Part shown: positions 28,521-35,987 of the stretch, in pieces
How positions within the stretch are numbered: position 1 is the stretch's first letter
Layout: every line of letters begins with the position of its first letter
NCBI RefSeq assembly: GCF_006539725.1
Contig: NZ_BJNO01000001.1
Span: 62,001-126,000, forward strand
Origin: Klebsiella terrigena
Lineage (GTDB): Bacteria; Pseudomonadota; Gammaproteobacteria; Enterobacterales; Enterobacteriaceae
Length of the DNA: 64,000 nt
Direction: 5' to 3'
Made by a program: the position numbers and the translations under genes
The notes under the pieces: generated by a model
Databases searched by the model: none
Seen by the model: only the letters and a program-made list of their open reading frames with translations
What the model was told of the DNA's origin: nothing

Positions 28521-28694
28521 ATGACCCTATATCAAAAGATGCTGATTTTTTATGCGGTGATGGGATTTATCTGCGCCGTTATCAGCTGGTTTTTAACCAA
28601 AGAGAGCCGTCTGATTCGCCTGCTGGCCGCGCTGCTGATCGGTGCAACCTGGCCGTTTAGCTTCCCGACCGCGCTCCTCGTTTCGCTATTCTGA
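28521..28694 (+). CDS. ortT: Orphan membrane toxin OrtT
   Basis: A 57-residue protein, the same length as E. coli OrtT (YdcX). The sequence MTLYQKMLIFYAVMGFICAVISWF and the closing GATWPFSFPTALLVSLF match it clearly. OrtT (related to GhoT) sits in the inner membrane and lowers membrane potential and ATP when the stringent response is triggered by antimicrobials that affect tetrahydrofolate synthesis. No antitoxin is known. GGAAGGA precedes the ATG by 6 bases; the open frame to 28476 is not used. Its 3' end runs towards the SOS-type promoter of the next gene. Confidence 0.92.
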   Translation: MTLYQKMLIFYAVMGFICAVISWFLTKESRLIRLLAALLIGATWPFSFPTALLVSLF

Positions 28695-28705
28695 TGCAGA
28701 AAGCG

Positions 28706-28752
28706 TTGGCATTCGTCAATAAATACTGTATAAAAACACAGTATTTATTGAC
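28706..28752 (+). promoter_or_regulatory. Sigma-70 promoter overlapping a near-consensus LexA (SOS) box
   Basis: TTGGCA (28706-28711) and TATAAA (28729-28734) are spaced by exactly 17 bases. Overlapping the -10 is TACTG-N10-CAGTA (28724-28743), the LexA box pattern, differing from the E. coli umuD box at only two of 20 positions by my comparison. The palindrome extends to 15-bp perfect arms (28715-28729 and 28738-28752). The next ATG, at 28765, is 12 bases after the palindrome, with GGGAG between. Confidence 0.8.
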
Positions 28753-28764
28753 GGGAGCTTATCT

Positions 28765-29514
28765 ATGAACGGTTTCTTCTCCTCTCTGGCCGGCGCCACC
28801 GTGCGCTGGCTCGATCTGCCCGGCGATGGCGAGCCGATCGTTTTTATCCACGGTCTGGGGTGCGCCTCTTCGTACGATTATCCTCGAGTGGCTGCCGATC
28901 CCGCGCTGAGCGGGCGACGGGTGGTGCTTATCGATCTGCCGGGCTACGGCTACAGCGATAAACCCGCTGAGTTTGGTTACAGCACCACGGAGCAGGCGCA
29001 GGTGGTGGTAGAACTCCTTGACCACCTGCAGCTGTCGCGCTGCTATTTATACGGCCATAGCATGGGCGGCAGTATTGCCATCGAGGCGGCTGAACGCTTA
29101 GGTGAACGCGTGCTTGCGCTGTTGGTGGCCGAGCCCAACCTGTACGCCGGCGGCGGGATATACAGCCGGGCGATTGCCGCGCAGAGCGAAGCGGCGTTTG
29201 TCGCCAGAGGCTATGCTGAGATGCTGGCGGCGGAGTCTTCGCCCTGGGCCGGGTGCCTGCAGAACAGCGCCCCCTGGGCCGTCTGGAGAGGGGCAAGCAG
29301 CCTGGTCTGCGGCGTAACGCCATCGTGGTTCACCCTTTTTTGCCGGCTCTCTTGTCCGAAGACGCTTATCTATGGCGAGCTGTCGCTCCCGGCACAGGAA
29401 GCCGAGGACGTCGTCGCGCAAGGGATCGCGCTGCGGGTTGTGCCCGACGCCGGGCATTCGATGGCCTGGGAAAATCCTGCCGCGCTGGCGGCCGCGATCG
29501 CCAGCGGCTGCTGA
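28765..29514 (+). CDS. Alpha/beta hydrolase, probably SOS-regulated
   Basis: A 249-residue alpha/beta-fold hydrolase without a signal peptide. The oxyanion segment is FIHGLGCASSYDY (about residues 28-40). The nucleophile is Ser99 in GHSMGGS and the histidine is about His231 in GHSMAW. The usual acid after strand 6 is not obvious: the YGE-x-D pattern reads YGELSL, so Glu or a nearby Asp may serve. The substrate is unknown; esters or lactones are typical. The upstream promoter is overlapped by a LexA box, which would make it DNA-damage inducible. It is convergent with the aldehyde dehydrogenase gene and is an insertion between ortT and ydcY relative to E. coli. Confidence 0.86.
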   Translation: MNGFFSSLAGATVRWLDLPGDGEPIVFIHGLGCASSYDYPRVAADPALSGRRVVLIDLPGYGYSDKPAEFGYSTTEQAQVVVELLDHLQLSRCYLYGHSMGGSIAIEAAERLGERVLALLVAEPNLYAGGGIYSRAIAAQSEAAFVARGYAEMLAAESSPWAGCLQNSAPWAVWRGASSLVCGVTPSWFTLFCRLSCPKTLIYGELSLPAQEAEDVVAQGIALRVVPDAGHSMAWENPAALAAAIASGC

Positions 29515-29542
29515 GGCTGTCGACGCCAGCCGGCGGAATGGG

Positions 29543-30976
29543 TTAAAACGGCAGCTCGCGGGGCTGCATTTGCAGGGTTATCCAGCGCAGTTCGGTAAAC
29601 TCGTCAACGCCTGCGCGCCCGCCGAAGCGCCCGTAGCCGGAGGATTTACAGCCGCCGAACGGCATCTGCGCCTCATCGTGAACGGTGGGGCCATTAATGT
29701 GGCAAATCCCCGTTTGTAAGCGCTGCGCGACGTTCCATGCCCGGGCGCTGTCCCGGCTGTATACCGCCGATGAAAGCCCGTATTCGCTCTCATTCGCGAC
29801 GGCCAGGGCTTCCTCTTCACCGCTGACGCGGATAATCGCTTTCACCGGCCCAAACGACTCCTCGCTCCAGATGCGCATGTCGCGGGTGACGCCGTCCAGC
29901 AGGGTGGCATCCATTTGCACCGACGTGGCTTTGCCGCCGCACAGCAGCCTGGCGCCTTTTGTCAGCGCATCGTCAATCAGCGCATTGCAGCGCGTCACGG
30001 TCTTCATATCGACGACCGGCCCGATCAAACCGGCGGGCAGGTTCGCCGCGCGGCGGCTGATGAGTGCGACAAACTCATCGGCAATCGCGCGGTCGACGAT
30101 AATGCGTTCGGTTGACATACAGATCTGCCCGGCGTTGGCGAAAGCGCCAAATATGGCACCCGCCGCCGCCTGTTCGGGATCGGCGTCATCGAGCACCAGC
30201 AGCGGGGCTTTACCGCCCAACTCAAGTACCGCGGGCTTCAGATGCTGGCCGCAGGTGCGGGCAACGATCCTGCCCACCGGCGTGGAGCCGGTAAAATTGA
30301 CCCGCCGCACCGCGGGATGGGCAATCAGCGACTCGACCAACGCCGGTGCATCCTCAGGCGCGCAGGTCAGATAGTTGATCACGCCGTCGGGGAAGCCGGC
30401 AGCGGCGAGGGCCTCAATCATTAATCCCTGAGAGGCGGGCGACAGCTCGGCGCCCTTGAGGATCACCGTGTTGCCACAGGCCAGAGGAGTGGCAATCGCC
30501 CGCGTCGCCAGGATCAGCGGCGCGTTCCACGGCGCCATCCCGAGCACGACGCCGGCGCCCTGGCGCACGGCCATCGCCAGATTTCCCGGCACGTTTGACG
30601 GCACTATCTGTCCCTCAATCTGGGTCGTGAGCGCGGCGGCTTCGCGCAAAATATCGGCGGCCAGATGGACGTTAAAGCCGGACCAGTGCGCCGTTGCGCC
30701 GGTTTCTGCCGCCATAGCGGCAATAAAGCGGGCTTCGCGCAGCAGCATCTGTTCGGCAGCGCTCAGCAGCAGGCGACGGCGTTCGCCAGGGGGAGTATCG
30801 CGCCATTGTGGAAATGCCGCGGCCGCGGCCTCAACGCTGCGCCGGGCGTCGGCGAGACTCGCGGCGGCAGCGGTGGAGGGCGCCTCTGCGTTCAGCGGAT
30901 GGCTGCGGGTAAAGGTGGCACCGCCGTCGGCGTCGTGCCACCGGCCGTTGGTGTACAGGCTGCAGGTTAAGCTCAT
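29543..30976 (-). CDS. Aldehyde dehydrogenase (salicylaldehyde/vanillin dehydrogenase-like)
   Basis: A 477-residue NAD(P)-dependent aldehyde dehydrogenase. The catalytic Cys lies in NAGQICMSTERIIV and the general base Glu in LELGGKAPLLVLDDAD; FTGSTPVGR is the nucleotide-binding turn. GMAPWNAPLILATRAIATPLACGNTVILKGAE and the C-terminal GPTVHDEAQMPFGGCKSSGYGRFGG are typical of the aromatic-aldehyde branch (Vdh, DoxF/NahF). The precise substrate is not determined. It is divergent from the second DppA-like gene and stands alone, with no aromatic pathway genes nearby. Confidence 0.88.
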   Translation of the reverse strand: MSLTCSLYTNGRWHDADGGATFTRSHPLNAEAPSTAAAASLADARRSVEAAAAAFPQWRDTPPGERRRLLLSAAEQMLLREARFIAAMAAETGATAHWSGFNVHLAADILREAAALTTQIEGQIVPSNVPGNLAMAVRQGAGVVLGMAPWNAPLILATRAIATPLACGNTVILKGAELSPASQGLMIEALAAAGFPDGVINYLTCAPEDAPALVESLIAHPAVRRVNFTGSTPVGRIVARTCGQHLKPAVLELGGKAPLLVLDDADPEQAAAGAIFGAFANAGQICMSTERIIVDRAIADEFVALISRRAANLPAGLIGPVVDMKTVTRCNALIDDALTKGARLLCGGKATSVQMDATLLDGVTRDMRIWSEESFGPVKAIIRVSGEEEALAVANESEYGLSSAVYSRDSARAWNVAQRLQTGICHINGPTVHDEAQMPFGGCKSSGYGRFGGRAGVDEFTELRWITLQMQPRELPF

Positions 30977-31245
30977 CGGGAAACCTCATCTTTTCGCGTT
31001 TTTCCGAGTGTACCGGGCGGGGAGATTTCGCGGGGCAGAGAGGGCGGTTATCGCACGCTATTTTTCAAGCTTTTTAGGCAGTTCACAACTTCAGCCGATT
31101 AAACGGTGCAAAAAGGCGGCGAGTGTTGAATAAATCGGCGAAAACGGCGTTTTCAGCATAACCTGATACCGATTGATTATTTGCCGGTTGATTCCTGCTG
31201 TGCTGTTATTAGAGGGCATATAACAAATTAATAAGGTTTATAACC

Positions 31246-32847
31246 ATGTCTACAGGGAAAACTCGCCTTGCTCTGGCGCTGAGCGCGCTGCTGCTGCCGG
31301 CCGCTGCGGCCTCGGCGGCCGGTAACGATACGCTGGTCTACTGCTCCGAAGCCTCGCCGGAATCCTTCAACCCGCAGATAGCCAGCTCCGGCCCCTCGTT
31401 TGTGGCCAGCTCGCAGGTGCTCTACAACCGCCTGATTACCTTCGATCCGCAGAAAAATACGCCGGTTCCTTCGCTGGCCACCGACTGGACCGTTTCGCCG
31501 GATGGCAAAACCTGGACCTTTACCCTGCGCAAAGGCGTTCAGTTCAACAGCAATAAATACTTCAAGCCGACCCGCGATTTCAACGCCGACGACGTGCTCT
31601 TCTCGGTGCTGCGCCAGCAGGATGCAAAACACCCGTACCATAACGTTTCCCAGGGCAGCTACGAGTACTTCCACGACGTCGGGCTGGATAAGCTGATCAA
31701 AGAGGTGAAAAAGCTCGACGATTATCACGTCCAGTTCGTGCTGGCTGAGCCCAATGCCGCTTTCCTCGCCGACTGGGGCATGGATTTCGCCTCCATTCTC
31801 TCCGCGGAGTATGGCGACGCGATGCTGAAAAAGGGCACCCCGGAGTACGTCGATACCTGGCCTATCGGTACCGGCCCGTACGCGCTGCAGCAGTATAAGG
31901 TGGATTCCCAGATCCGCTATATTGCCAATCCGCACTATTGGGAAGGCGAGGTGCCGACAAAACATCTGATTTTCTCAATCACGCCAAACGTTGAGACGCG
32001 GCTGGCGAAGCTGCAAACCAACGAGTGTCAGATCATTCCGGCGCCTTCACCGGTGCAGTTCCCGGTCATCAAAGGCAATAAGGATCTGGCGCTACACTCG
32101 GTTGAGGCGCTGAACGTCGGCTATCTGGCGTTTAACACCGAGAAAAAGCCGTTCGATAATCTGCTGGTGCGTCAGGCGCTGAACTACGCGACGGACAAGC
32201 AGGCGATCGTTAAAGCGGTATTCCTCGATTCCGGCACCGTGGCGAAATCGCCGCTGCCGGCCAATATGCTCGGCTATAAGAAAGATCTCCCGGACTACGA
32301 CTACGATCCGCAGAAGGCTAAAGCGCTGCTCAAGCAGGCCGGCCTGGAAAATGGTGCAGAGGTCACCCTGTGGTCGATGCCGGTTCAGCGGCCGTATAAC
32401 CCGAACTCTCGCCGCATCGCGGAGATGATTCAGAGCGACTGGAACAAGGTTGGCGTCAAGGCTAAAATCGTCAGCTACGAGTGGGGTGAATATCTCGCCG
32501 GGATGCGTAAAGGCGAACACGACAGCGCCCTGTTTGGCTGGATGTCGGATAACGGCGATCCGGACAACTTTGCCGGCACGCTTTTAAGCTGTGATAACAT
32601 CAAAACCGGCTCTAACGTTGCCCGCTGGTGCGATAAGTCTTACGACGCGCTGGTGAAAAAAGCGCTGCTGGTTAGCGATCCGCAGGCGCGGGCCAAGCTG
32701 TACGGCCAGGCACAGGAGATTTTTTATCAGCAGGCGCCGTGGATTACCCTGGCAACGGGCAAAACCTTCTACGCCACGCGCAGCAACGTCAGCGGCTATA
32801 GCGTGAGCCTGATGGGCAGCGATTTTTCGAAGGTTAAACTGAATTAA
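31246..32847 (+). CDS. DppA-like peptide ABC transporter periplasmic binding protein (second copy)
   Basis: A 533-residue family 5 solute-binding protein with a signal peptide of about 25 residues. It is a clear paralogue of the protein at 7534-9126: both share TLVYCSE-A/G-SPE-x-FNPQ, TRDFNADDV, MPVQRPYNPN and YEWGEYL. This copy departs more from E. coli DppA (IIPAPSPVQFPVIKG where DppA has the pocket segment MPYPNPADI), hinting at altered ligand preference. There is no permease gene nearby. ydcY starts 17 bases downstream, so the two may be cotranscribed. Confidence 0.9.
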   Translation: MSTGKTRLALALSALLLPAAAASAAGNDTLVYCSEASPESFNPQIASSGPSFVASSQVLYNRLITFDPQKNTPVPSLATDWTVSPDGKTWTFTLRKGVQFNSNKYFKPTRDFNADDVLFSVLRQQDAKHPYHNVSQGSYEYFHDVGLDKLIKEVKKLDDYHVQFVLAEPNAAFLADWGMDFASILSAEYGDAMLKKGTPEYVDTWPIGTGPYALQQYKVDSQIRYIANPHYWEGEVPTKHLIFSITPNVETRLAKLQTNECQIIPAPSPVQFPVIKGNKDLALHSVEALNVGYLAFNTEKKPFDNLLVRQALNYATDKQAIVKAVFLDSGTVAKSPLPANMLGYKKDLPDYDYDPQKAKALLKQAGLENGAEVTLWSMPVQRPYNPNSRRIAEMIQSDWNKVGVKAKIVSYEWGEYLAGMRKGEHDSALFGWMSDNGDPDNFAGTLLSCDNIKTGSNVARWCDKSYDALVKKALLVSDPQARAKLYGQAQEIFYQQAPWITLATGKTFYATRSNVSGYSVSLMGSDFSKVKLN

Positions 32848-32864
32848 GCCACAAGGAGAGCTGG

Positions 32865-33098
32865 ATGGCACATCTGGATGAGGTTATCGCCCGCGTAGAC
32901 GCGGCGATTGCCGAAGGGGTGATTACCGATATGAATGAGCTGCTGATCGAGCTGAGCGATGATGCTGAACTCGATCGCGACGATCGCTATACCCAGCAGC
33001 AGCGTCTACGCACCACCATTGCTCATCACGGACGCCAGCACCAGGAAGAGCAGGAGGGGCGGCGTGAGCAGTTGACCAGGGGTGGCGCTATCCTCTGA
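32865..33098 (+). CDS. ydcY: DUF2526 protein YdcY
   Basis: A 77-residue acidic, mostly helical protein, almost the same as E. coli YdcY: M-x-HLDEVIARVDAAI at the start, ELLIELSDDAELDRDDRYTQQQRLRT in the middle and REQLTRGGAIL at the end. It has no signal peptide or membrane segment. AGGAG is six bases before the ATG. Function is unknown. It converges with ydcZ, leaving an 8-base gap. Confidence 0.93.
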   Translation: MAHLDEVIARVDAAIAEGVITDMNELLIELSDDAELDRDDRYTQQQRLRTTIAHHGRQHQEEQEGRREQLTRGGAIL

Positions 33099-33106
33099 TA
33101 TCCGCA

Positions 33107-33556
33107 TCAGAACTGGCGTCTGGCTACCAGCCAGGCGCCAATCACCAGCATGACCGCTCCACAAAACGGCCCCACCAGTGCGCGAAACGGCACGCCGTGG
33201 GCGCGCACTAAATCGATGATCAGGCCGCCGACCAGCTGGCTGGCGATGAGCACCGCAATGGTGGTCGCCGCGCCAACGTTCTGATACCCGCTGATGCTCG
33301 CAAAGACAAAAAACGACCCCAGCAGGCCCGGAATGAGCGTCCACCACTTCACGCTAACCGCCAGCTCATGAAAGCCCGCCGCGCCGTGGCGCAGGAGCAA
33401 TATAGTGACGAAAATAACAATCCCGACCAGCGAATTAAGCAGCATCGCAATCAGGATGGTGGAGGCGGACTGGGTAATGCGCACCATCAGCGTATTCTGC
33501 ACCACCAGCCCGATCCCGGCGGCGATAAGGCAGGCCAGCGTCAGCGACTGATTCAT
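33107..33556 (-). CDS. ydcZ: DUF606/DMT-type inner-membrane protein YdcZ
   Basis: A 149-residue protein with five hydrophobic helices, colinear with E. coli YdcZ. It is a half-size member of the drug/metabolite transporter superfamily and probably acts as a dimer. MNQSLTLACLIAAGIGLVVQNTLMVRI and GSFFVFASISGYQNVGAATTIAV are highly conserved. Its ATG overlaps the mnaT stop (ATGA), so the two are translationally coupled. The substrate is unknown. Confidence 0.93.
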   Translation of the reverse strand: MNQSLTLACLIAAGIGLVVQNTLMVRITQSASTILIAMLLNSLVGIVIFVTILLLRHGAAGFHELAVSVKWWTLIPGLLGSFFVFASISGYQNVGAATTIAVLIASQLVGGLIIDLVRAHGVPFRALVGPFCGAVMLVIGAWLVARRQF

Positions 33557-34071
33557 GCCTCGGGATCCGGATCGCGGCGATCGTCGAGCTGGAGCTGCAT
33601 AAAGGTCAGGTCCAGCCAGCGGCCGAATTTGGTGCCGACCTGCGGCATCTGGCCGGTGGTCACAAAACCGAGGGTTTCATGGAGATGCAGCGACGCGTGG
33701 TTCTGCGCCTCAATGCCGGCGACCATCACGTGTTTCTTCAGGCGGCGGGCCTCATTAATCAGCGCCACAAGCAGGGTGCGGCCAAGCCCTTTTCCCTGGT
33801 GATCGGGGTGTACGTAGACCGAATGCTCGACGGTATGGCGAAAACCGTCGAAGGCGCGCCAGTCGCCAAAGGATGAATAGCCGGTCACCACGCCGTCCTC
33901 TTCGCTCACCAGCACCGGGAAACCGGCCAGCTGGCGCGCTTCAAACCAGGCAATGCGGTTATCGGTGTCGACGGTTTTATCATTCCAGATAGCGGCGGTG
34001 TGCAGCACCGCGTGGTTGTAGATCCCGGCAATTGCCGCACAATCCTCTTTACAGGCATAGCGGATGGTCAT
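33553..34071 (-). CDS. mnaT: L-methionine sulfoximine/sulfone N-acetyltransferase
   Basis: A 172-residue GNAT protein matching E. coli MnaT (YncA), which acetylates methionine sulfoximine and sulfone and so protects against these glutamine synthetase inhibitors. The acetyl-CoA loop is VHPDHQGKGLGRTLL (about residues 79-93). AAIWNDKTVD and LHLHETLGFV are conserved. ATG 34071 matches the E. coli N-terminus (M-x-IR-x-A-x-K-x-D); the open frame to 34152 runs through the promoter. It heads an mnaT-ydcZ operon, and an operator-like repeat shared with the divergent XRE gene overlaps its promoter. Confidence 0.94.
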   Translation of the reverse strand: MTIRYACKEDCAAIAGIYNHAVLHTAAIWNDKTVDTDNRIAWFEARQLAGFPVLVSEEDGVVTGYSSFGDWRAFDGFRHTVEHSVYVHPDHQGKGLGRTLLVALINEARRLKKHVMVAGIEAQNHASLHLHETLGFVTTGQMPQVGTKFGRWLDLTFMQLQLDDRRDPDPEA

Positions 34072-34089
34072 AGCAAACCTCAAGTTTTG

Positions 34090-34106
34090 TACACTATAGT
34101 AGTACG
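34090..34106 (-). promoter_or_regulatory. Operator-like repeat over the mnaT promoter (site 1)
   Basis: TACACTATAGTAGTACG, centred on the perfect palindrome ACTATAGT, is repeated with one mismatch at 34258-34274 in front of the divergent XRE gene. On the minus strand it contains TATAGT/TACTAT, suitable as the mnaT -10, about 20-30 bases before the ATG. Confidence 0.5.
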
Positions 34107-34239
34107 TTATTATTACAATAATGTACGCGACGCTGTCATCTGTTTTAGGCATAATTTTTTGCTATGCGGCCCTGGCCGGCGCGGTCTCAGGCGAAGATGC
34201 GTGAATCAGAGCCGTGCAAATACCTTAGCTTTCATCACC

Positions 34240-34274
34240 TTGTTACGCCGCCTGCCATACACTATAGTACTACG
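34240..34274 (+). promoter_or_regulatory. Promoter and operator (site 2) of the XRE-cupin gene
   Basis: TTGTTA (34240-34245) and TATAGT (34263-34268) are spaced by 17 bases. The operator-like TACACTATAGTACTACG (34258-34274) overlaps the -10. Transcription would begin about 34275, at or next to the ATG at 34277, implying a leaderless mRNA. Confidence 0.55.
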
Positions 34275-34276
34275 CT

Positions 34277-34852
34277 ATGAATACTATCGAAGACAACATC
34301 AATCAGCGCATCAGCGCCCGCATTCGGATCGAACGAGAGTCCCGAGGCTGGTCTCTGAGCGAGCTGGCGGAACGGGCCGGCGCGTCGCGGGCGATGATCC
34401 ACAAAATCGAACGCGCTGAGAGCAGCCCGACGGCGTCGATGCTTGGGCGTCTTTCCGGCGCCTTTGGCATCAGCATGTCGACGCTGATCGCCCGGGCGGA
34501 GATGCAGGAAGGTAAGCTGCTGCGTTTTGCCAACCAGCCGGTGTGGCGCGATCCGCAGAGCCACTATCTGCGCCGTCACGTCTCGCCGCGCAGCGACCTG
34601 CCTATCGATCTGGTGCAGGTGGAACTTCCCGCCGGCAGCGATGTTCCGATGCCCGCGGCCTCCTATGCGCTGGCGCGCCAGCTGATCTGGCTGCAGCAGG
34701 GCGAGCTGGTGTTTGTTGAAGGCGCCACGCGCCATGAAATGCAGGCGGGGGACTGCCTGGAGCTGGGGCCGCCGAACGATTGCCGCTTTATCAATGAATC
34801 CGCCTCCTCCTGCATCTATCTGGTCGTCAGGCTGAATCAATCTGCCTCATAA
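34277..34852 (+). CDS. XRE-family regulator with C-terminal cupin domain
   Basis: A 191-residue protein with the same plan as SutR. An N-terminal helix-turn-helix (about residues 11-68: RIERESRGWSLSELAERAGASRAMIHKIERAESSPTASMLGRL) is joined to a cupin domain (about 105-185: LARQLIWLQQGELVFVEG, MQAGDCLELGPPNDCRF). No Shine-Dalgarno sequence precedes the ATG, and the predicted transcript start is within two bases of it. It is divergent from mnaT-ydcZ and shares a 17-base operator with that promoter, so repression of both by this protein is likely. It is an insertion between mnaT and curA relative to E. coli. The ligand is unknown. Confidence 0.88.
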   Translation: MNTIEDNINQRISARIRIERESRGWSLSELAERAGASRAMIHKIERAESSPTASMLGRLSGAFGISMSTLIARAEMQEGKLLRFANQPVWRDPQSHYLRRHVSPRSDLPIDLVQVELPAGSDVPMPAASYALARQLIWLQQGELVFVEGATRHEMQAGDCLELGPPNDCRFINESASSCIYLVVRLNQSAS

Positions 34853-34916
34853 TGCCAATGCAGGCGGCGGTAATTGCGGCTAGCCTCAGTACAGGTCTTT
34901 AAAAGAGGAGTTTGCT

Positions 34917-35954
34917 ATGGCTTTTAATTCGCAACGTCACCGTCGCTGGGTGTTGGCTTCTCGTCCACACGGCGAGCCGACCGGAGAAAACTTTCGTCTG
35001 GAAGAGGGCGATGTGCCGTCTCCGGGCCCGGGACAGGTGCTGCTTCGCACCGTGTTTCTCTCTTTAGATCCCTATATGCGCGGCCGCATGAGCGATGCAC
35101 CGTCCTACTCGCCGCCGGTTGCCATCGGCGCGGTGATGGTGGGCGGTACGGTGAGCCGGGTGGTGACGTCAAATCATGCTGACTTTACGCCTGGGGAGTG
35201 GGTGCTGGGCTACGGCGGCTGGCAGGATTATGAGCTGTCTGACGGCAGCGGGCTGGTGAAGCTGGGCGCGCAGCCGGAGCATCCGTCCTGGGCGCTCGGC
35301 CTGCTGGGCATGCCCGGTTTTACCGCCTATATGGGGCTGCTGGATATTGGACAGCCGAAGGCCGGCGAGACGCTGGTGGTCGCCGCCGCCACCGGGCCGG
35401 TGGGCGCAACGGTAGGGCAGATTGCTAAGCTTAAAGGCTGCCGCACCGTCGGAATTGCTGGCGGCAGCGAGAAGTGTCGCTATGCGGTCGAGACGCTGGG
35501 CTTTGACGTCTGCCTCGACCATCGGGCATCTGATTTTGCCGAACAGCTGGCGCAGGCCTGCCCGCAGGGTATTGACGTGTATTATGAAAACGTCGGCGGC
35601 AAGGTGTTTGATGCGGTGCTGCCGCTGCTCAATACCGCGGCGCGGGTGCCGGTGTGCGGCCTGGTCAGCGGCTACAACGCGACCTCGCTGCCCGACGGGC
35701 CGGACCGTCTGCCGCTGCTGATGGGCACGCTGCTGAAAAAACGGATTCGGATGCAGGGCTTCATTATCGGCCAGGATTACGGCCACCGTATCGCCGAGTT
35801 CCAGCAGGAGATGGGGCGCTGGGTGCAGGAAGGCAAAATCAAGTACCGCGAGCAGCAAATCGACGGGCTGGAGAGCGCCCCGCGCGCTTTGATCGGCCTG
35901 CTGAAGGGTGAGAACTTCGGTAAAGTCGTGGTCCGCGTTTCGCCGGACGAGTAA
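34917..35954 (+). CDS. curA: NADPH-dependent curcumin/alkenal-one reductase
   Basis: A 345-residue medium-chain reductase matching E. coli CurA (YncB), which reduces curcumin and 2-alkenals with NADPH. The N-terminal catalytic-like domain has LSLDPYMRGRMSDAPSY. The Rossmann turn is VAAATGPVGATVGQIAKLKG (about residues 155-174). VYYENVGGKVFDAVLPLLN and GFIIGQDYG are leukotriene-B4-dehydrogenase family segments. There are no zinc-site cysteines, as expected. AGAGGAG lies 8 bases before the ATG. In E. coli mcbR follows; here it does not. Confidence 0.95.
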   Translation: MAFNSQRHRRWVLASRPHGEPTGENFRLEEGDVPSPGPGQVLLRTVFLSLDPYMRGRMSDAPSYSPPVAIGAVMVGGTVSRVVTSNHADFTPGEWVLGYGGWQDYELSDGSGLVKLGAQPEHPSWALGLLGMPGFTAYMGLLDIGQPKAGETLVVAAATGPVGATVGQIAKLKGCRTVGIAGGSEKCRYAVETLGFDVCLDHRASDFAEQLAQACPQGIDVYYENVGGKVFDAVLPLLNTAARVPVCGLVSGYNATSLPDGPDRLPLLMGTLLKKRIRMQGFIIGQDYGHRIAEFQQEMGRWVQEGKIKYREQQIDGLESAPRALIGLLKGENFGKVVVRVSPDE

Positions 35955-35961
35955 CGCTTAT

Positions 35962-35987
35962 GCCCCGGCGCCGCCGCGCGCCGGGGC
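35962..35987. terminator. GC hairpin after curA
   Basis: GCCCCGGCGC and GCGCCGGGGC form a perfect 10-bp stem, 7 bases after the curA stop. No U-run follows. Confidence 0.5.

Noticed and set aside
28715-28752. 15-bp palindrome considered as an ortT terminator
   Set aside because: The stem is AT-rich and no U-run follows; its core fits a LexA box and it overlaps a well-spaced -10, so a regulatory site explains it better.
26754-28760. Type I toxin-antitoxin (hok/sok-like) system in the AT-rich island
   Set aside because: The small membrane genes have ordinary Shine-Dalgarno sites and no antisense RNA promoter or Hok-like Cys-containing toxin could be supported; OrtT is known as an orphan toxin.
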